From: Candidatus Zipacnadia bacterium
GTDB taxonomy: Bacteria; Armatimonadota; Zipacnadia; Zipacnadales; UBA5352
Reading direction: 5' to 3'
Length of the DNA: 64,000 nt
Assembly: GCA_029820945.1 (NCBI GenBank)
Contig: JALGUJ010000004.1
Coordinates: 22,520-86,519, forward strand
This document shows positions 37,781 through 46,456 of the stretch, one piece after another. Made by a program: the position numbers and the translations under genes. The notes under the pieces are model-generated. The model did not search any database and was not told where the DNA came from. It saw nothing but the letters and a program-made list of their open reading frames with translations. How positions within the stretch are numbered: the stretch's first letter is position 1; each line of letters starts with the position of its first letter.

Positions 37781-38593
37781 GTGCGCAAGCCGGTCATGGC
37801 TGGCAACTGGAAGATGAACTGCGACAACGAGGAGGCACTGCAGCTCGCCGACGGCGTGACGGCGCGCGCCGGGCAGGTCGAGGACGCGCTGGTCATCCTC
37901 TGCCCGCCCGCTACCGCCCTGTCCACCGTCCACCAGGTCATCGCCAACTCGAATGTCAAGCTCGGCGCACAGAATCTCTTCTGGGAGGAGGAGGGCGCCT
38001 TCACCGGCGAGCTGTCGGCGAAGATGCTGCTCTCCTGTGGCTGCGAGTTCGTGATCGTCGGCCACTCGGAGCGCCGCGGCCGCTTCGGCAACCCCGATGA
38101 GGCTGAGGTCGAGGACCTCGGCGCCATCTTCGGCGACACCGACGCGACGGTCAACCGCAAAATCCACGCCGCGCTCGCGGCCGGCCTGCAGCCGATCGTC
38201 TGCGTGGGCGAGCTGCTTGCCGAGCGCCAGGCAGGCGCCACCGACGACGTGGTCGAGGACCAGGTTAGGGCTGCGCTCGAAGGCGTCACCGAGGAGGCCG
38301 CCGGGAACATCATCTTCGCCTATGAGCCGGTGTGGGCCATCGGCACCGGCGAGGTCTGCGACGCCGACGAGGCCGACCGCGTCTGCGGCATGATCCGCCA
38401 GATCCTGGCTGCGATCTACAGCGACGATCTCGCAGAGGGCATGCAGGTGCTGTACGGCGGCTCCGTCAAGCCCGAGAACGTTGAGGGCCTGATGGCGCAG
38501 GACAACATCGACGGCGGACTGGTGGGCGGAGCCTCGCTACAGGCGGACTCCTTCGGCCGGCTCATCGAGGCGGCCGTCGCCAGCGCCGGGTAG
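37781..38593 (+). CDS. tpiA: triosephosphate isomerase
   Basis: KPVMAGNWKMNCDNEEALQL...EFVIVGHSERR...IIFAYEPVWAIGTGEVC...VLYGGSVKPENVEGLM. GTG 37781 preferred; ORF opens at GTG 37772. Confidence 0.97.
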   Translation: MRKPVMAGNWKMNCDNEEALQLADGVTARAGQVEDALVILCPPATALSTVHQVIANSNVKLGAQNLFWEEEGAFTGELSAKMLLSCGCEFVIVGHSERRGRFGNPDEAEVEDLGAIFGDTDATVNRKIHAALAAGLQPIVCVGELLAERQAGATDDVVEDQVRAALEGVTEEAAGNIIFAYEPVWAIGTGEVCDADEADRVCGMIRQILAAIYSDDLAEGMQVLYGGSVKPENVEGLMAQDNIDGGLVGGASLQADSFGRLIEAAVASAG

Positions 38594-38614
38594 TCCGACA
38601 CCATCGCGAAAGGG

Positions 38615-38647
38615 AAGAGCCGCCGGCCATGGGCCGGCGGCTCTTTA
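38615..38647 (+). terminator. intrinsic terminator between convergent tpiA and flgL, possibly bidirectional
   Basis: Perfect 14-bp stem AAGAGCCGCCGGCC-ATG-GGCCGGCGGCTCTT; minus-strand tail TTCCCTTTCG. Confidence 0.85.
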
Positions 38648-38701
38648 GTACGACCGCCATGAGTTCCGGGCATGGGCTCATGGCGGCGAGGCGGAGCGCG
38701 G

Positions 38702-39625
38702 CTACCATCCCAGCTCGAACAGCGTCGGCAGCTCGGCCAACTTCGAAGTCGCCGCCAGCGCGGCCTCGTAGCAGACCTGCAGATGCTGCAGCTCCAGCAG
38801 CGTGGCGGCGATGTCTACGTCCTCGGTGTCAGACAGGATCTCGCGCGCGGCGACCTCCGCGTTCATCGCTGACTCGGCGGCGGCATCGATGCGCTGCGTG
38901 CGCGCGCCCAGTACCCCCCGCTGGCCCACGACGTGATCGTAGAGCGCGTCCAGGTCCTCAGTGAGGCCGGCCAGCGCGTTCTCGTCGCCGTTCTCAATGG
39001 CCGTGGCGATCTCGTCGAGCAGCGCGAACAGGTCGGCATCGACCTCCGGCACCGCTCGATCACCCGCGGCGTCCACGAAGTTGAACAGCCTGTCTCCGGG
39101 GATCGTGACCTCCATCGGCCGGCCGGGCGCCACCCACAGCTCCATGCCCGCCGAGTCGCCGTCGTAGCTCACCACGCCCGCGGCCTGCTCGAATGGCCTG
39201 GTCCGGCTGAGCTTGCCGGCGAACAGGTACTCGCCCTGCGTGTTCACGTTCGCCTCATCGAAGATCCGCTCGCGGTGGCTGCGCACCAGTTGCGCCTGGC
39301 CGGAGCGGGCGGCGTCCGTCAGCCCGGGCCGGCCGGCGGCCAGCATGGTGTCCCTGACCTGCCGCATCGCCGAGGCGACGTTGTCGAGCGCCGCGTCCGC
39401 CGGGCCGACCAGTCGCGTCGCCCGTTGGAGCACCTTCTGGCGGTTGACCACCTTCGCCAGGTCCGAGCGCGCGTTGATGATCGCCCCGACGGCCACCGGG
39501 TCGTCGGACGGCCGCGTCAGCCGCTTGCCCGACGACATCTGGCGGCTCAGCCGCCGCAGATCCTGCTGCGCCCGTGCCAGAGTGCTCTGCATGTCCGCAT
39601 TGTAGCCGCCGGTCGATATGCGCAT
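38702..39625 (-). CDS. flgL: flagellar hook-associated protein 3 (FlgL)
   Basis: MRISTGGYNADMQSTLARAQQDLRRLSRQMSSGKRLTRPSDDPVAVGAIINARSDL flagellin-like N-terminus; position after flgK. Confidence 0.9.
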   Translation of the reverse strand: MRISTGGYNADMQSTLARAQQDLRRLSRQMSSGKRLTRPSDDPVAVGAIINARSDLAKVVNRQKVLQRATRLVGPADAALDNVASAMRQVRDTMLAAGRPGLTDAARSGQAQLVRSHRERIFDEANVNTQGEYLFAGKLSRTRPFEQAAGVVSYDGDSAGMELWVAPGRPMEVTIPGDRLFNFVDAAGDRAVPEVDADLFALLDEIATAIENGDENALAGLTEDLDALYDHVVGQRGVLGARTQRIDAAAESAMNAEVAAREILSDTEDVDIAATLLELQHLQVCYEAALAATSKLAELPTLFELGW

Positions 39626-39646
39626 GGGCGATCCTGCCCTCGGGCG

Positions 39647-41011
39647 CTACTCCAGCTCGACGACCAGGTCCATGATCTCCAGGGCCGCGGACATCAGTCG
39701 GGCCGCCGCCGCGTATGCCTGCTGGTAGCGGATCAGCTCCAGGGCCTCCTCGTCCAGTGAGACGCCGGCCTGGTTGATGTGCTCCTGGCGCAGGCCCTCC
39801 ACCAGCGTCTCGCGGCTGTCGAGCCGGGTCTGCGCGGCCTCGGCGTCGATGCCGACCCAGGCGATCAGCTCCGCGCAGTACTGCGAGAGGGTTGCGGTCC
39901 CGCCCGAGAGCAGCCTGCTGTTGCGCAGGTCCTCGATGGCGAGGGCGTTGGTGCCGTCGCCCTCCACCACCGTGGACTGCGCGGCGCCGATCAGCGACGC
40001 GTCCGAGACGATCTCATCCCTCACCTGCAGCGATGCGGCCGGGCGGGCCGCGTCATACTCGAAGAAGTCAGGCGCCGGGGCGCCGTTCAGGTCCAGCCCC
40101 GCCGTGTGCCGGGCGTTGACCTCATTGGCGAGCGTCTGCGCCAGGGTGTCGAGCTTCTGCAGATACTGCGGGATCAGCTCGTCGCGCGCCTGCAGCCGGC
40201 CGGCGATCTCGCCGCGGAGCCCCGCGGGCGAGACCTCGTCTCCCAGCGCGACCAGGTGCAGCCCGGGCTGCGCGGGGTCGTCCACGAGCTGCAGCTCCGT
40301 CACCCGCGCGTGCTCGACGTAGCGCCTGCCCCCGATCAGCACGTCCAGGACGCCGTTCTCCTGCTCGATGACCTCCGCGCCGCACAGCTCGGACAGCTCC
40401 GAGATCAGGGCATCCCGGCGGGTCATCATGTCGTTGCGTCCGCTTCCCCACGGGGCGGCGCCGATCTTCCCGTTGATGGCGGCGACCTCCCGAGCCAGTG
40501 CGTTCGCGCGGCCGACGAGGTCGCGCAGCCGCTGGTCGATCTCGACACGCAGGTCCGCGATCCCCTGCCAGCGCTGGGCAATGGTCTGCGCCGCCAGCCG
40601 GGAGCGCTCGACCACCTGCGCGCGGCAGGCGGCGCTGGTAGGGTCAAGGCCCAGGTCGGCCCAGGCGTCGAACATCTCCTCGATGCGCTGGGCCAGCCCG
40701 CCCGACGAGAGGTCGCTGAAGACCTGCTCGACCTGCAGGAGCGACGCCCGGGCCGCCCGCTCTTCGCCCAGGCAGCCGCTCTCGTAGCGGATCTGGGTGG
40801 TCAGGAACTCGTCCCTGAGGCGCTGAATGTCGATCAACTCAACGCCGCCGCCGGCCTCTCCGGTGACCGCGCCCGGGATCGCGGCCATTACCGGCCGCTG
40901 GCGCACGTAGCCCTCGGTCTCGACGTTGGCCGTGTTGTGGCCGATGACCTCAAGCGCCGCGCGCTGCGACATCAGCGCGGTCCTCGCGATGTTGATCAGC
41001 CGCAGCGACAT
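39647..41011 (-). CDS. flgK: flagellar hook-associated protein 1 (FlgK)
   Basis: MSLRLINIARTALMSQRAALEVIGHNTANVETEGYVRQRPVM; C-term GVSLDEEALELIRYQQAYAAAARLMSAALEIMDLVV. Confidence 0.93.
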   Translation of the reverse strand: MSLRLINIARTALMSQRAALEVIGHNTANVETEGYVRQRPVMAAIPGAVTGEAGGGVELIDIQRLRDEFLTTQIRYESGCLGEERAARASLLQVEQVFSDLSSGGLAQRIEEMFDAWADLGLDPTSAACRAQVVERSRLAAQTIAQRWQGIADLRVEIDQRLRDLVGRANALAREVAAINGKIGAAPWGSGRNDMMTRRDALISELSELCGAEVIEQENGVLDVLIGGRRYVEHARVTELQLVDDPAQPGLHLVALGDEVSPAGLRGEIAGRLQARDELIPQYLQKLDTLAQTLANEVNARHTAGLDLNGAPAPDFFEYDAARPAASLQVRDEIVSDASLIGAAQSTVVEGDGTNALAIEDLRNSRLLSGGTATLSQYCAELIAWVGIDAEAAQTRLDSRETLVEGLRQEHINQAGVSLDEEALELIRYQQAYAAAARLMSAALEIMDLVVELE

Positions 41012-41035
41012 GCCGACAGCTTCCCTTCAGGGGCG

Positions 41036-41455
41036 TCAGGCCGAGCGCGAGACCGCCGGCCCAGAGGCGCGCGGCACCCGGCCCTCTGCGGCGCCATAGG
41101 CGGGGTGGTCCGGGAGCAGCGCCCCCAGCATGGCCGCGACGTAAGCGAGCCGATCCGCCAGCAGCGTCTGGTTGACGGCGGCCTGGTTGATGACGCAGGC
41201 CTCGACCCGCCTCACGCGCCTCATCATCGCCGCCCGCGCATCGTCGGTGTCCGGCTCGTCCCGCATGGCGCTCTCACGCATCTGCAGCAGCGTGTTGAGG
41301 TGGCCGAACTGGCCCGCGAGAATGTCCGTTAGCTCCGTGATCCGGTCGAGGTCGCGCTCGACCAGGGCCACGCGCTGGCGCTCGAGCGTGTCCACAAGGG
41401 CGGCGCCCGTGTCAAGCTCTGCCTCAAGGATGGAGAGCAGCGCATCCGCTGTCAT
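41036..41455 (-). CDS. flgN: FlgN-like flagellar chaperone
   Basis: Alpha-helical DALLSILEAELDTGAALVDTLERQRVALVERDLDRITELT; position directly upstream of flgK. Confidence 0.75.
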   Translation of the reverse strand: MTADALLSILEAELDTGAALVDTLERQRVALVERDLDRITELTDILAGQFGHLNTLLQMRESAMRDEPDTDDARAAMMRRVRRVEACVINQAAVNQTLLADRLAYVAAMLGALLPDHPAYGAAEGRVPRASGPAVSRSA

Positions 41456-41485
41456 GGTCGGCCTCCTCGTACCGTGGCGGGGCCG

Positions 41486-41776
41486 TCAGCCCCCGCCCTC
41501 CGCGACCGACTGGAGGATCGCCTCTGCGATGCTCCGCCCGTCCGACGGCGGGCCGGCGGTGAGCCTGTGCCGCGCCGCCTCCACGACCGAAGGCCGCACG
41601 CCCGGCGTCTCATCCAGCGCGCGCCTCGCCATGGCCACCAGCCGCGCCTGCGATGAGAGTGTCACGTCGTCCCCGCCGTGGCCGCGCACCGCCTCGGCCG
41701 CACGGCGCCGGTCTACGTCGGTGCTGCAGTCGGCGGCGCGGGAGTTGCGATAGAGCCGACTCGGATCGACGCGCAT
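41486..41776 (-). CDS. flgM: FlgM-like anti-sigma-28 factor
   Basis: DDVTLSSQARLVAMARRALDETPGVRPSVVEAARHRLTAG...AEAILQSV pattern; position in operon. Confidence 0.75.
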   Translation of the reverse strand: MRVDPSRLYRNSRAADCSTDVDRRRAAEAVRGHGGDDVTLSSQARLVAMARRALDETPGVRPSVVEAARHRLTAGPPSDGRSIAEAILQSVAEGGG

Positions 41777-42117
41777 CAGTCCCTCACCCCCTCGGGCGTC
41801 GTGTCGGTCCGCGGATCAGGTTGCGCGGCTGCGGCCGGGCCGGACAGCTCGCGAAGGAGCATGTCCGCCAGCCCCAGCGCGCCACGGCGGCCCATCTCCT
41901 GCGCCAGTGTCTGGTCGCGCCGGCGGGCGAACGCCTGCTGGCCGACAGAGCGGGGCAGGATGCCCCGGCCCCACGTCGGCCGGCGCATCTCGGCTATGAG
42001 CTGGCTCAGGAACAGCCCCTCGACCTGCCGACAGGCCCGCAGCAGGCGCGCGTCGCGCGCGGCACAGGCCTCCGCGGTGGGTCTTCCGATGGCGCGTGGT
42101 GCGCGTACATCGCTCAC
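41776..42117 (-). CDS. flgJ: flagellar rod-binding protein (FlgJ N-terminal domain type)
   Basis: ARLLRACRQVEGLFLSQLIAEMRRPTWG...ALAQEMGRRGALGLADMLLREL-type motif; follows flgI. Confidence 0.8.
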   Translation of the reverse strand: MSDVRAPRAIGRPTAEACAARDARLLRACRQVEGLFLSQLIAEMRRPTWGRGILPRSVGQQAFARRRDQTLAQEMGRRGALGLADMLLRELSGPAAAAQPDPRTDTTPEGVRD

Positions 42118-43217
42118 TGGATAGTCACCTCCGCCTCGAGCGCGCCGGCGGCCTCGAGCGCCTGAATGATCGCGATCAGGTCGCGGGGCTTGACGCCCAG
42201 CGCGTTCAGGGCCGTCACCAGCTCATTCAGGCTCCCCTGTGGTGGCAGCGCGACGATCCCCGCCTCGCCGCCCTCGCTCACCTCGATCTGCTCCTCCGGC
42301 ACCACGGCCGTCGAGCCCTCACTGAAGGGCGGGGGCTGCGAGACCTGCCACTGCGCGCGCACCTGGATGGTCAGGCTGCCATGAGAGATGGCCACCGGCG
42401 CGATGCGCACGTTCTCGCCCATCACGACGGTCCCGGTGCGCTCGTTGATGACCACGCGGGCCGGCGCGTCCGGCTGCACCTGAAGCTGCTCGACGCGCGT
42501 GATGAAGGCGACGATGTCAGGGACGTCGCCGGGCACGCGCACCTGCACCATCGACGCGTTGATCGCCCGCGCGTGCCCGTCGCCGACCTCGTCCTCGATC
42601 GCGTCCGCCACCCGGCAGGCGGTCGTGTAGTCCGGGTTGTGCAGGATCAGGGAGAGCCTCGGCGCCTCGAGCGCCACGCTGCGCACCGGGATGGTAACTG
42701 ACGCGCCGCCGGGGACGCGGCCCACCACGGGATGGTTGCGCTGCACCCTGTCGCGGCCCGCCGAGATGTTGAAGCCTCCGATGCTGACCGGGCCCTGGGC
42801 GATGGCGTAGACCTCGCCGTCGCCGGCCTGCAGCGGCGTCGCCAGCAGCGTGCCGCCCTGCAGGCTCTCGGCGTCGCCCAGCGAGGACAGCAGCACGTCC
42901 AGATGCGCGCCGGGCGCCGCATCCGGGGGCAGATCGGCCATGGCCATCACCGCGGCGACGTTCTTGACGCGGATCTCCGTGGCGCCGACCGACACGCCGA
43001 ACCGCTGCAGCATGTTCGCGAGCGACTGCACGGTGAAGATCGCGCGGGCGCTGTCGCCCGACCCGTCCAGGCCCACCACGAGACCGTAGCCCAGCAGCTT
43101 GTGCTCGCTCACGCCACTGATGGTCGCGATGTCCTTGATGCGCGTCATCAGCGCCCCGCAGGGGCGGGCGAGCGTCAGCAGGGCCAACACTGCCGCCGCG
43201 AGTCTGAGGCCGCGCAT
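42114..43217 (-). CDS. flgI: flagellar basal body P-ring protein FlgI
   Basis: TRIKDIATISGVSEHKLLGYGLVVGLDGSGDS...RVVINERTGTVVMGENVRIAPVAISHGSLTIQV. Confidence 0.95.
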   Translation of the reverse strand: MRGLRLAAAVLALLTLARPCGALMTRIKDIATISGVSEHKLLGYGLVVGLDGSGDSARAIFTVQSLANMLQRFGVSVGATEIRVKNVAAVMAMADLPPDAAPGAHLDVLLSSLGDAESLQGGTLLATPLQAGDGEVYAIAQGPVSIGGFNISAGRDRVQRNHPVVGRVPGGASVTIPVRSVALEAPRLSLILHNPDYTTACRVADAIEDEVGDGHARAINASMVQVRVPGDVPDIVAFITRVEQLQVQPDAPARVVINERTGTVVMGENVRIAPVAISHGSLTIQVRAQWQVSQPPPFSEGSTAVVPEEQIEVSEGGEAGIVALPPQGSLNELVTALNALGVKPRDLIAIIQALEAAGALEAEVTIQ

Positions 43218-43237
43218 CGTCGCCGTGCCTCTCACGG

Positions 43238-43816
43238 TCAGAACAGCCACCCGAGAATCCGCGTGATGATCCCGACGCGCCGGCCCGGACGCCCGGGGTC
43301 GGGGCCCTCGTACTCGATCGACGCATGCGCGACGTGATGCGACAGCACGGTGTTGTCCGGCCGCACGTCCTCCGGTCGCACCTCGCCGCTGAGTCGGATC
43401 GTCTGCAAGTCCTCGTTGACGCGCACCGTGCGTTCGCCCTCGATGAGCAGGTTCCCCGTGGGCGTGATGCCGCTGACGACCAGGGCGACGCGCGCCGACA
43501 GCACGTCCCGACGCTGCGACTTGCCGCTGGCCGAGCCGCTGAGCTTGCCGCCGAAGGAGATCCCGGGGATGAAGTCGAGCCAGCCGGTCCCCGGGCCGAC
43601 CTCGGCGCTTGACGAGGTGTCGTTCGAACGCGACGCGGTGTGTGAGGCCAGCGAGGACTCGGAGATCACCACGAACAGGATGTCGCCCGGCTTGGAGGCC
43701 CGGTGGTCATGATAGAGCGACGAGAAGAACGCGGTCTCACCCGGCTCGGCCCACGCGGCCCCGGCCGGCGTGGCACACGCGGCGGCGATCGCGATCCATG
43801 CTGCCTGCCTGGGCAT
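43238..43816 (-). CDS. flgH: flagellar basal body L-ring protein FlgH
   Basis: FFSSLYHDHRASKPGDILFVVISESS...GNLLIEGERTVRVNEDLQTIRLSGEVRPEDVRPDNTVLSHHVAHASIEYEG. Confidence 0.93.
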   Translation of the reverse strand: MPRQAAWIAIAAACATPAGAAWAEPGETAFFSSLYHDHRASKPGDILFVVISESSLASHTASRSNDTSSSAEVGPGTGWLDFIPGISFGGKLSGSASGKSQRRDVLSARVALVVSGITPTGNLLIEGERTVRVNEDLQTIRLSGEVRPEDVRPDNTVLSHHVAHASIEYEGPDPGRPGRRVGIITRILGWLF

Positions 43817-43828
43817 CTGCTTCGCTCC

Positions 43829-44422
43829 CTAGTGGCGTCGAATGATCGCTTCGGTGGGACTGATCAGCTCGGCGAACACCGTCTCTCGCGTCTGCTCCAC
43901 GCGCAGCTTCGCGCGTGCCCCCACAGGCGTCTCATCCAGCGTCGTCGCCTCCGCCATCACCTGCACGGCTCCGCAGATGACGGTGAGCTGCACCCGCGTG
44001 CCGCGGGCAATCGTGACCGGCTCCGGAGGCATCGCGGTGACCTCGCCCTCGCCCTCAGCCTGCTCGCCCGTGGGAACCGACGGGGCGACGGCAGGCGCCG
44101 GGCGACTCACCAGCACCTCGTTCGCTCCGGCGAAGGTCACGGTCGCGCAGTCAATGCCCGCGCGGCGCAGCCGCATCTTGAGGTAGCCCACGGAGAGGCT
44201 CCGCTCACCTCCGGGCAGCGGCGCCGGCCCCACGTCGAGCTTCACCAGCGCCTCGACCTCCGCCTCGCAGCCCGTCAGCTCCGCCAGGTCGCCAAGCAGG
44301 ATGCGCTCGGCGCCGACACGGGCGCGCTCCTGCAGGTCGATCTGCGCGCAGCGCGCGCCGGCCGCGAGCGACAGCATCGCGGCGGCGAGCAGGGCGACGT
44401 TGCGGGCATGGCGCGGCGTCAT
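43829..44422 (-). CDS. flgA: flagellar basal body P-ring formation chaperone FlgA
   Basis: Signal peptide, ILLGDLAELTG...LDVGPAPLPGGERSLSVGYLKMRLRRAGID; C-term SAF-like region. Confidence 0.85.
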   Translation of the reverse strand: MTPRHARNVALLAAAMLSLAAGARCAQIDLQERARVGAERILLGDLAELTGCEAEVEALVKLDVGPAPLPGGERSLSVGYLKMRLRRAGIDCATVTFAGANEVLVSRPAPAVAPSVPTGEQAEGEGEVTAMPPEPVTIARGTRVQLTVICGAVQVMAEATTLDETPVGARAKLRVEQTRETVFAELISPTEAIIRRH

Positions 44423-44446
44423 CTCAGGCCTCCGCGGTCACCGGCG

Positions 44447-45235
44447 CTATCGCCGTGTGTTATTGGCGATCTCGAGCATCTGGTCTGCGATGCGGATGGC
44501 CTGCGAGTTGGCCTCGTAGGCCCGCTGGGCGGTGATCATGTTGACCATCTCTTCGACCACCTTCACGTTCGACATCTCCAGCATGCCCTGGGTGATGGTG
44601 CCGAGGCCGTCGATGCCGGGCGCGCCGGTCGTCGGCTCGCCCGAGGCGGCCGTCGAGGCCAGGAGGCTGTGCCCGAGGCCGCGCAGGCCCGCCGGGTTGG
44701 CGAAGCGCGCGAGCTGGACCTGGCCGATGGTCTGAGGGTCGGTCGAGCCCGCGGTTGTGGTCGAGACCGTGCCGTCGCTGCCCACGGAGATGGAGGTGGC
44801 GTCGGCGGGGATGACCAGCGGCGGCTCGAGCGGGAAGCCATCTGCGGTCACCACGTTGCCCTCGCTGTCCATCTTGAAGGCTCCCGCGCGCGTGTAGGCC
44901 ACGCTGCCGCTGGGCATCAGGACCTGGAAGAAGCCGCTGCCCTCGATGACCATGTCCAGCGCATTGCCCGTCTCCTGGAAGGTGCCCTGGGCGAAGAGCT
45001 TGCGGGTGGCCGCCGTGCGGGTGCCCAGCCCCACCTGGATGCCGGTCGGGATCTCGACGCCCTCCGCAGCCGCCGATCCGGCCTCGCGCAGCGTCTCGTA
45101 CATGAGGTCCTGGAACTCCACGCGCTGCTTCTTGAAGCCGGTGGTGTTCACGTTCGCCAGGTTGTTGGCGATGGTGTCCACGTTCAGCTCCTGGGCCGTC
45201 ATGCCGCTGGCGGCCGACCACAGTGCGCGCATCAT
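44447..45235 (-). CDS. flgG: flagellar basal-body distal rod protein FlgG
   Basis: [50 protein letters not shown]...[29 protein letters not shown]. Confidence 0.96.
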   Translation of the reverse strand: MMRALWSAASGMTAQELNVDTIANNLANVNTTGFKKQRVEFQDLMYETLREAGSAAAEGVEIPTGIQVGLGTRTAATRKLFAQGTFQETGNALDMVIEGSGFFQVLMPSGSVAYTRAGAFKMDSEGNVVTADGFPLEPPLVIPADATSISVGSDGTVSTTTAGSTDPQTIGQVQLARFANPAGLRGLGHSLLASTAASGEPTTGAPGIDGLGTITQGMLEMSNVKVVEEMVNMITAQRAYEANSQAIRIADQMLEIANNTRR

Positions 45236-45294
45236 CGTCGCATCACCTCAGCTTCGTCGCACGTGATGCCGATGGCCCTCATGAGGGCGACCGG

Positions 45295-45993
45295 TCACGA
45301 GGCTATGCTGTCTATCAGCTTGCCGAGCGTCTCGTCCGTGTAGCGCAGCGTGGCCGCGCTGGCCTCGAAGGCGCGGAAGCCGCTCATCATGTGCGTCATC
45401 TCTCGGACCACGCTGACGTTCGCCTCCTCGACGCAGCCCTGCAGCACGCGTGGCTCTTCGGCCATGCGCGGGCCCAGCTCCGCGGTGAGCAGACCGTCCT
45501 GCTCGCGGCGCAGGCCGTCGGCGGGGTCGAACTCGGCGATGAACAGGTAGTCCACGAACTGGCTCTCCGAGAAGAGCTGGCCCTGCTCGGTTGCCAGCAG
45601 CTCCGGGCCGGGCAGCACGATGGGCCCCTCGCGGCCCATGACCTGGTGGCCGGAGAGCGACAGCAGGCGACCGTTCGCGTCCACGTGGAAGCGCCCGTCG
45701 CGCGTGTAGCGGAGGCCGCGGTCGGTCTGCAGCGTGAAGAGCCCCGGCCCGGCCAGCGCCAGGTCGTACGGGTTGCCGGTCTCGTGGACGGGTCCCGGGG
45801 TGACGTCGATGGCGGTGCTGTGGGGCCGCGGCCCGACCGCCGCCAGCTCGCCCGCGAACCCGCCCTGCGCCACCGACAGGTCGGAGCGTCGGTAGCCCGC
45901 CGTACCGGCGTTCGCGAGGTTATTGGCGTAGACGTCCTGCCTGTGCTGCTGCACCCGCATTCCCGCCGCCGCCGCCTGCAGCCCCCTGGTCAC
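45295..45993 (-). CDS. flgF: flagellar hook-basal body protein (FlgF-like)
   Basis: GTG 45993 after CGGGAGGCG: VTRGLQAAAAGMRVQQHRQDVYANNLANAGTAGYRRSD...NVSVVREMTHMMSGFRAFEASA. Confidence 0.85.
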   Translation of the reverse strand: MTRGLQAAAAGMRVQQHRQDVYANNLANAGTAGYRRSDLSVAQGGFAGELAAVGPRPHSTAIDVTPGPVHETGNPYDLALAGPGLFTLQTDRGLRYTRDGRFHVDANGRLLSLSGHQVMGREGPIVLPGPELLATEQGQLFSESQFVDYLFIAEFDPADGLRREQDGLLTAELGPRMAEEPRVLQGCVEEANVSVVREMTHMMSGFRAFEASAATLRYTDETLGKLIDSIAS

Positions 45994-46034
45994 ACGCGCT
46001 CGCCTCCCGGTGCGCTTCGTGCGTCGCAGCACAC

Positions 46035-46061
46035 TTAACGGCGGGGCGTCCTCGAACTTAA
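46035..46061 (-). promoter_or_regulatory. sigma-28 (FliA)-type promoter for the flagellar operon
   Basis: Minus strand TTAAGTTC (46054-46061) - 11 nt - GCCGTTAA (46035-46042), against E. coli FliA consensus TAAAGTTT-N11-GCCGATAA. Confidence 0.75.
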
Positions 46062-46271
46062 GTGAGCGCGGCCGAGATGGGAGGAGGAATGCCGGTCCGC
46101 GGCGCGAACGTCGCGCCAGATGAGGCACCAGCGGAGGCAGCCGGCAACGCACGCCCAGCCAGACCAGAGCCCGCGAAGGACCAAGCCGTCGCCGGCGAGC
46201 GACCCCAGCGCGCCAGGGGTCGCTTCTGGCTTGCGCACCGGGCCTCAATCCCCCGAGGAGGCCGTTGTCAG

Positions 46272-46454
46272 ATGAGCCAGCTCCTGTCCGTTCTCCACGC
46301 CCGGTACGAGAACGACCGCGTGCTCTACGCGGTCGTCAGCGTGGTGACCATGCTTCTCGTCGGTGTGCTGGTGGGACTGCTCATGGACTGGATCGGCCGC
46401 AGGCTGGGGGTGGACACCTCGGTCCTGCACCATCACAGAGAGAAGGTGAAGTAG
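46272..46454 (+). CDS. small single-TM membrane protein (60 aa)
   Basis: ATG 46272 after GAGGAGG: MSQLLSVLHARYENDRVLYAVVSVVTMLLVGVLVGLLMDWIGRRLGVDTSVLHHHREKVK. Confidence 0.65.
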   Translation: MSQLLSVLHARYENDRVLYAVVSVVTMLLVGVLVGLLMDWIGRRLGVDTSVLHHHREKVK

Positions 46455-46456
46455 GC

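Noticed and set aside
46032-46064. Inverted repeat CACTTAA...TTAAGTG as an operator
   Set aside because: Both arms coincide with the -35 and -10 boxes of the sigma-28-like promoter, which explains them more simply.
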